This document shows positions 6,275 through 9,751 of a stretch of 9,751 nt of DNA, piece after piece; position 1 is the first letter of the stretch; each line of letters opens with the position of its first letter. The notes beneath the pieces are model-generated. The model was not told the DNA's origin and ran no database searches. It was given only the letters and a program-made list of their open reading frames with translations. Origin of the DNA: Acidobacteriota bacterium (GTDB lineage Bacteria > Acidobacteriota > Terriglobia > UBA7540); assembly GCA_021827245.1 (NCBI GenBank), contig JAKAWN010000256.1:1-9751 (forward strand), in the 5' to 3' direction. A program made the position numbers and the translations under genes.

Positions 6275-7192
6275 ATGTTCTACGAATCAAGCCTGATTGG
6301 TGCTTTGATTGTCGCGGGCGCGTCTGTAGTCCGTCGCGACCAAGACCTCAACGGCGCTGACCATGATTTGCTCGTGGCCGTTGGCCTCATCGTCGCGACG
6401 GTATCCACGATGTTTTTGGCGATCCCTGCCATTGGGGCGTTCGGTCACCACACCTTCGACAACTACCTTTTTCTTGCGGACAGGGCTATTGGGCTCGACA
6501 CGCTGGCCATTGCCCGAACCGTGTACAGCTATCCGACGCTCATGGGCGTGACAATCATTGCATACGTCGCACTGCCTGCCATAATCGGAATCGCATATGC
6601 CATCCAACGCTCCATGACCTTACTCTGGGCTGCGTTGATCGCCGCCGCGCTGGCTCCCTTCTGCTACCTGCTGGTCCCGGCCATCGGGCCAGTCTTTGCG
6701 TTCGCCAACTTCCCATGGTCCAATCCGCATCCGGCGGCGCAGATGATGCTGGTTCTCAGTGCGAACATTCCGCGCAATGTCTTTCCGAGCCTGCATTTTG
6801 CATGGGCGATGTTGATCTACATTAACTCGCGCCGCTGGTTCCGCGTGCCTGCGCTCGTTTTCCTCTTCCTGACCGCGGTTGCCACGATGGGCCTTGGCCA
6901 ACACTACGCGGTGGACCTGATCGCGGCGGTTCCTTTCACGGTCGCAGTACAGTGGCTGGCGGAACGAGCGCCGGAAATGGCGCGTCACTGGAAGCTGCGG
7001 TGGAGCTCCGTAGGATTGACTCCAATCCTCAACCGCCGGATATTCGCTAACGGCGGAGACGAGCGTTCGGGGCCCCGGAAAGGGAGCGAGGTCAAGGGTA
7101 GACCGCGTGCCCTCCCCGTCGGGTCTGCGCCGTATCGCGGGAGAAAGCTTTTAAGTCAAGAGGAATCCATGTCCCATGAAGGACGCCGGTGA
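6275..7192 (+). CDS. PAP2-superfamily membrane phosphatase/phosphotransferase
   Basis: Integral membrane protein of the PAP2 superfamily, closest in look to the PAP2_3 (inositol phosphotransferase-like) branch. It probably acts on a lipid phosphate or transfers a phospho head group; the substrate is unknown. The 305-residue product has hydrophobic segments at roughly 30-50, 92-110, 116-140, 171-184, 190-206 and 213-229. The phosphatase signatures are NVFPSLHFAW at 168-177 (PSxH motif, H174) and GLGQHYAVDL at 206-215 (catalytic-type H210 with D214). The first PAP2 motif (K...RP) is not clear, as is common in this branch. Residues after about 240 are charged and unlike the family, perhaps a drifted tail. 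In-frame TGA at 6263 bars an upstream extension, and GAGATGGA lies just before ATG 6275. A different frame upstream looks protein-like, so the 5' end may be frameshifted. The acyltransferase gene follows on the same strand after about 225 bases. Confidence 0.8.
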   Translation: MFYESSLIGALIVAGASVVRRDQDLNGADHDLLVAVGLIVATVSTMFLAIPAIGAFGHHTFDNYLFLADRAIGLDTLAIARTVYSYPTLMGVTIIAYVALPAIIGIAYAIQRSMTLLWAALIAAALAPFCYLLVPAIGPVFAFANFPWSNPHPAAQMMLVLSANIPRNVFPSLHFAWAMLIYINSRRWFRVPALVFLFLTAVATMGLGQHYAVDLIAAVPFTVAVQWLAERAPEMARHWKLRWSSVGLTPILNRRIFANGGDERSGPRKGSEVKGRPRALPVGSAPYRGRKLLSQEESMSHEGRR

Positions 7193-7417
7193 AAGAGACA
7201 GCCCTGCAAGGTTTCTTGTTCTTCGGTTGCCAGGATCAATGTTTGTATCGGGCGTCCTCGTTATATGTGGTTCCTGCCTCTTATAAATCTGTCGCACGAG
7301 AACCGCCATTGATGTAATCGACCTATGACTCAAGAGTTCTGGCCTGGGTTATGAGCTAGCGCTTCCGCACCTTGCTGCCGCAAGAAAGTGGCTTGTACAA
7401 ATCGAAAGAGGTGTTCC
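7193..7417. other. Intergenic region between the PAP2 and acyltransferase genes
   Basis: I see no RNA gene or terminator. A 36-codon frame begins at ATG 7176, overlapping the end of the PAP2 gene in another frame, with AGAGGA at 7159-7164 upstream and a hydrophobic C-terminal half. It has no recognisable family and is too short to call. The region ends in the acyltransferase ribosome site. Confidence 0.4.
7408..7413 (+). promoter_or_regulatory. Ribosome binding site deciding the start at 7418
   Basis: GAGGTG spaced 4 bases (GAGG 6 bases) before GTG 7418. The in-frame upstream GTG at 7388 has no comparable site and adds ten residues unlike the family. Confidence 0.55.
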
Positions 7418-8359
7418 GTGAAAACCTCATCTCTGATCGACCTGGATATCCGTGACACGACAATTCTGAAGGGGCTAGCGATCTCAGCCATTGTCCTCCA
7501 CAACTATTTCCATCTCCTGAGTCCTGTACATGAGAATGAATTCGCTTTTGACCCGAACCATTTCCGGGTCTTTCTGGCCACCGTTGTGCATCCAATGCTG
7601 GCAATCCAGGCGATCTTTTCGTTCTTCGGACACTTCGGGGTGACTGTGTTCGTTTTCCTTTCGGCCTACGGTCTGTCCCGAAGCCATTGGGAAGTAACGC
7701 CCCGCTGGACCGCTTTTATGTGGAGCAGGATCAGAAAGCTATACCCAACATTCCTGCTGGTAATAGTACCCTGGTTTGTTGTAGGCAGCCTGCAGGCGGG
7801 ACCGCTTCTCTCATTGAAGATGGCGGGACTTCGACTGGCACCGATGCTGGCCGGGTTCTCGAATTTTCTGCCAGGATACGGTTTGCCGCCAGTGGGTCCG
7901 TGGTGGTTCATCCCGTTCATCATGCAATTCTACGCTATCTGGCCGTTTATGCGGCGGCTCACTCTGAAGTTTGGCTACAGTGGCCTTCTGGTGCTTACCG
8001 GGTTCTCCATAATTCTCACTTACGCTTTGAATCCTTTGTTTTTGCACTGGTCCATCAATCTGATGGAGTCACCGATCGGGCACATGCCCACCCTTTGCCT
8101 GGGAATCATCGCAGCACGCTACCATCTACGGATTTCGCCGGGTCTGGTCCCCCTGGCCTGCGCCGTAGTGCTCCTGGGTAGTCAGTACTACGATTTCTGG
8201 CTGCTGACTTATGTTTGTGCAGCATTCGCTTCAGTCGGGCTGTACATCAGGCTCCGCACTGCCCTGAGAAGATACCGATGGCTGGAATGGGTCGGTCAGT
8301 GCTCACTGCTTCTGTTTCTGCTCAACGGTATTGTAAGGGTGTATGGTTTCATGACATAG
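7418..8359 (+). pseudogene. Acyltransferase-3-family membrane protein, 3' end cut by an insertion sequence
   Basis: Polytopic O-acyltransferase-like protein (Acyl_transf_3), expected to acylate a cell-surface sugar or lipid on the membrane; the acceptor is unknown. Numbered from GTG 7418 (313 residues), it shows the first-helix motif ILKGLAISAIVLHNYFH with histidines H28 and H32, GHFGVTVFVFLSAYGLS at 71-87, RIRKLYP at 104-110, and PPVGPWWFIPFIMQFYAIWP at 157-176, followed by several more hydrophobic segments. The family's late motif is present as LEWVGQCSLLLFLLNGIVR at 289-307, after which members normally carry at least one more membrane helix. Here the frame ends six codons later at a TAG (8357-8359) that lies in the left end of the IS481-type element. 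I infer that codons after about 307 come from the element and the native C-terminal helix is lost. The bases right of the element do not resume the gene. A residual function of the shortened protein cannot be excluded. Confidence 0.75.
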
Positions 8360-8389
8360 TTTACAGGTTGTGTCAGGACATCCGTTACA
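8349..8389 (+). repeat. Left end: two tandem terminal sites, 24-base period
   Basis: Outer copy 8349-8367 and inner copy 8373-8391 agree at 15 of 19 positions (shared TCA, GACAT and TTACAGG). The inner copy is the left half of the strong terminal inverted repeat. The acyltransferase stop codon lies within the outer copy. Confidence 0.65.
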
Positions 8390-8414
8390 GGGGGATGGGG
8401 TAAAGTCTTGGGCT

Positions 8415-8421
8415 GAGGAGG
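8415..8421 (+). promoter_or_regulatory. Ribosome binding site of the transposase
   Basis: GAGGAGG, 9 bases before ATG 8431. The strong site fixes the start. No clear internal promoter was seen between the left terminal sites and this point. Confidence 0.6.
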
Positions 8422-8430
8422 CTGAAGACG

Positions 8431-9651
8431 ATGCCCTGGGCGAGGACGGATGTGAGTGAGGAGGGGGTGAAATTTGTGGTACGGGCGGTGAGCGGGAAGG
8501 AAACGATGGCGGGGCTGTGCCGGGAGTTTGGGATCTCGCGGCCGACGGGATATCGCTGGCGGTGCCGTTACGAGGAGGCGGGCAGCATAGCGGGAGTGGT
8601 GGAGAGGAGCCGCCGGCCGCAGCATAGCCCGAGGCGAACGGCTGGGGAGCGAGAAGATCGGGTGGTGGCTCTGCGGCAGCGGTGGGGGTGGGGAGCGAAG
8701 AAGATTGCCATTTTGCTGCGCGAGGAAGGGACGCCACTGACGGTGACGACGATCAACCGAATTCTGAAGCGGCGAGGCCTGGTGGTGGAGGAGGACCGTC
8801 ACCTTCCAGCCTTGCAACGATTCGAACGCTCAAGGCCGAACGAATTGTGGCAGATGGACGGCAAGGGAGAATTTCAGGTGCGCGACGGGACCTGTTATCC
8901 GCTGTCGATTCTGGACGACCACAGCCGTTACGCGGTAGGGCTTTACGGCTTGCCGGCGTTGACGGCCGAAGCTGTGCAGACCTGTCTGGTGCGAACGTTT
9001 GAGCGCTATGGCCTGCCGGAGGCGATGCTGATGGACCATGGATCGCTGTGGTGGTCAACGACCAACGGGTACGGGCTGACGTGGCTGTCGGTGTGGCTGA
9101 TGGAACAAGGGATTCGGCTGCACTACGGACAGGTGCGGCATCCGCAAACGCAAGGGAAGGTGGAGCGATTCCACCGCACGCTGGCGGAGGCGGTGCGGCA
9201 CCACGGTCGGCCCGAGCGGTTGGCAGACTGGCCGGGCTGGCTGGAGGAATTTCAGCGGACCTACAACGAGCTACGACCTCACGAAGCGCTGGGAATGCAG
9301 AGGCCCTGGGAGCGCTATGGGCCCAGCTCGCGGAGCTATCAGCCGAACCCGCCCGAGTGGGAATATCCCAGCGGCAGCCTGGTGCGGAGGCTGAACACCC
9401 AGGGCTGCCTGGACTACAACGGCCGACGCTGGTTCGTGTGTGAGGCGCTGTCGGGGCGCTGGGTACGGCTGGAACAGTTGGATGAACTTCTGCTGGTGAG
9501 CTATCGGCACATGTACGTGCGCGAGATCGATCTCCAGCAGGGCAGCACGCGACCCCTGGTGGTTTCGGGCGAGGTTGGCAGGGCTCTCCGGTCGCCCTCC
9601 GGGCTCCCTCCGAGCCCTGCCAACGCACTAAACGAAGTGGAGGAAGTGTAA
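8431..9651 (+). CDS. IS481-family DDE transposase
   Basis: Catalyses cut or copy transposition of the surrounding element. The 406-residue protein has an N-terminal helix-turn-helix (about 22-46, AGLCREFGISRPTGYRW), a second DNA-binding helical part (about 70-115, with WGWGAKKIAILLREEG and INRILKRRGLV), and an rve/DDE integrase core: D143 in WQMDGKG, D202 in LMDHGSLW and E245 in GKVERFHRT, followed by YNELRPHEALG. The catalytic triad and reading frame are intact, so it may be active; length is within the range of this family and no programmed frameshift is needed, unlike IS3. The ATG at 8431 has GAGGAGG 9 bases upstream. The final roughly 25 residues are encoded by a perfect inverted repeat and look unlike the rest. 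The stop codon (9649-9651) lies in the inner right terminal repeat. Confidence 0.93.
   Translation: MPWARTDVSEEGVKFVVRAVSGKETMAGLCREFGISRPTGYRWRCRYEEAGSIAGVVERSRRPQHSPRRTAGEREDRVVALRQRWGWGAKKIAILLREEGTPLTVTTINRILKRRGLVVEEDRHLPALQRFERSRPNELWQMDGKGEFQVRDGTCYPLSILDDHSRYAVGLYGLPALTAEAVQTCLVRTFERYGLPEAMLMDHGSLWWSTTNGYGLTWLSVWLMEQGIRLHYGQVRHPQTQGKVERFHRTLAEAVRHHGRPERLADWPGWLEEFQRTYNELRPHEALGMQRPWERYGPSSRSYQPNPPEWEYPSGSLVRRLNTQGCLDYNGRRWFVCEALSGRWVRLEQLDELLLVSYRHMYVREIDLQQGSTRPLVVSGEVGRALRSPSGLPPSPANALNEVEEV
9574..9624. repeat. Perfect 13-base inverted repeat in the transposase 3' coding end
   Basis: GTTGGCAGGGCTC (9574-9586) pairs perfectly with GAGCCCTGCCAAC (9612-9624) across a 25-base loop, which itself holds CCGG and a second GGGCTC (9601-9606). 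It encodes the odd residues from GRALRSPSG to SPANA. It could be a transcription attenuator near the element's right end or a small palindromic repeat captured by the gene. Confidence 0.8.
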
Positions 9652-9690
9652 CCAATGTCCTGACACACGATGCAACGCATGTCTTGACAC
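9647..9690 (-). repeat. Right end: two tandem terminal sites, 24-base period
   Basis: On the plus strand, inner copy TGTAACCAATGTCCTGACAC (9647-9666) and outer copy TGCAACGCATGTCTTGACAC (9671-9690) agree at 16 of 20 positions. The inner copy mirrors 8369-8389 at the left end. The same 24-base period occurs at both ends. Confidence 0.65.
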
Positions 9691-9700
9691 TCAACACACA

Positions 9701-9736
9701 AGGGGCGCCCCTGCAGGAGTCGCCTGCGGAGGCTCC
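9701..9736. repeat. Cluster of short palindromes right of the insertion sequence
   Basis: AGGGGCGCCCCT (9701-9712) is a perfect 12-base palindrome, followed by GCAGG/CCTGC (9713-9717 and 9723-9727, 5-base loop) and GGAGGCTCC (9728-9736). This resembles a dispersed intergenic palindromic repeat. It does not continue the acyltransferase gene. The window ends 15 bases later, so its extent is unknown. Confidence 0.5.
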
Positions 9737-9751
9737 TACCGCCACCATCGA

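Larger units (their letters stand above)
8340..9696 (+). mobile_element. IS481-type insertion sequence with double terminal sites
   Basis: About 1.36 kb carrying one transposase gene. Core terminal inverted repeats are 8369-8389 and 9647-9667, matching at 19 of 21 positions (begin TGTGTCAGGACAT, end GTTACA). A second, weaker related copy lies exactly 24 bases outside each: 8349-8367 on the left (TCATGACAT...TTACAGG) and 9671-9690 on the right (TGCAACGCATG...GACAC). Extending outward, both ends reach a TGT (8340-8342 and, inverted, 9694-9696) at the same distance, which I take as the likely tips; IS481-family ends commonly start TGT. If the inner pair is the true end, the element is 8369-9667. 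A target duplication is not clear: AAGGG occurs at 8335-8339 and at 9700-9704 but is three bases out of register on the right. The element interrupts the acyltransferase gene. Confidence 0.8.

Noticed and set aside
7176..7286. 36-codon frame overlapping the PAP2 gene end, with a hydrophobic C-terminal half
   Set aside because: The ribosome site is poorly spaced and nothing in the product is recognisable; noted only in the intergenic entry.
8335..9704. AAGGG as a target-site duplication
   Set aside because: The 5-mer is adjacent on the left but three bases away from the proposed tip on the right; a 5-base match is easily chance. Kept only as a remark.
8753..9748. 331-codon minus-strand frame across the transposase
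   Set aside because: It is antisense to a clear DDE transposase; its product is rich in Pro, Ala, Ser and Arg and has no family features, a shadow of GC-rich codon use.
1..9751. CRISPR array, tRNA, rRNA or riboswitch
   Set aside because: No regularly spaced identical repeats, cloverleaf-like segments or recognisable conserved RNA motifs were seen in the intergenic stretches.

Overview
The window looks like part of a chromosome from a free-living, moderately GC-rich heterotroph. The gene content (SucA with a short N terminus, an orphan sugar-acid dehydratase, dispersed palindromes, an IS481-type insertion sequence) fits a soil Acidobacteriota best. That assignment is an inference from protein style, not from a marker gene.

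The left third is core metabolism. A 2-oxoglutarate dehydrogenase E1 gene (sucA) runs on the minus strand. It overlaps the first codons of sucB (E2), which leaves the window at its left edge, so sucA and sucB form a TCA-cycle operon pointing left. Divergent from it, across about 310 bases, is an enolase-superfamily gene with the full ligand and catalytic set of L-fuconate dehydratase. No other fucose-pathway gene lies in the window.

The middle holds a convergent minus-strand DtxR/MntR-family metal-dependent repressor. Its visible metal-site residues resemble MntR more than iron-type DtxR, and it carries a C-terminal FeoA/SH3-like domain. About 800 bases follow (5469-6274) with no convincing gene, only small inverted and direct repeats and a weak open frame.

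The right third is accessory in character. It has a PAP2-family membrane phosphatase/transferase gene, possibly with a damaged 5' end, and an acyltransferase-3-family membrane protein whose 3' end is cut off by an insertion sequence. That element carries one intact DDE transposase gene of IS481 type. Its ends show a double structure: a 24-base-period tandem pair of related sites at each end. The transposase gene also has a perfect 13-base inverted repeat inside its 3' coding end. The last 50 bases contain tight palindromes and do not continue the interrupted acyltransferase.

No coherent new multi-gene system is evident. The most unusual features are the two-site architecture of the IS ends, the hairpin in the transposase tail, the IS-made truncation of the acyltransferase, and the mixed MntR/DtxR character of the repressor.
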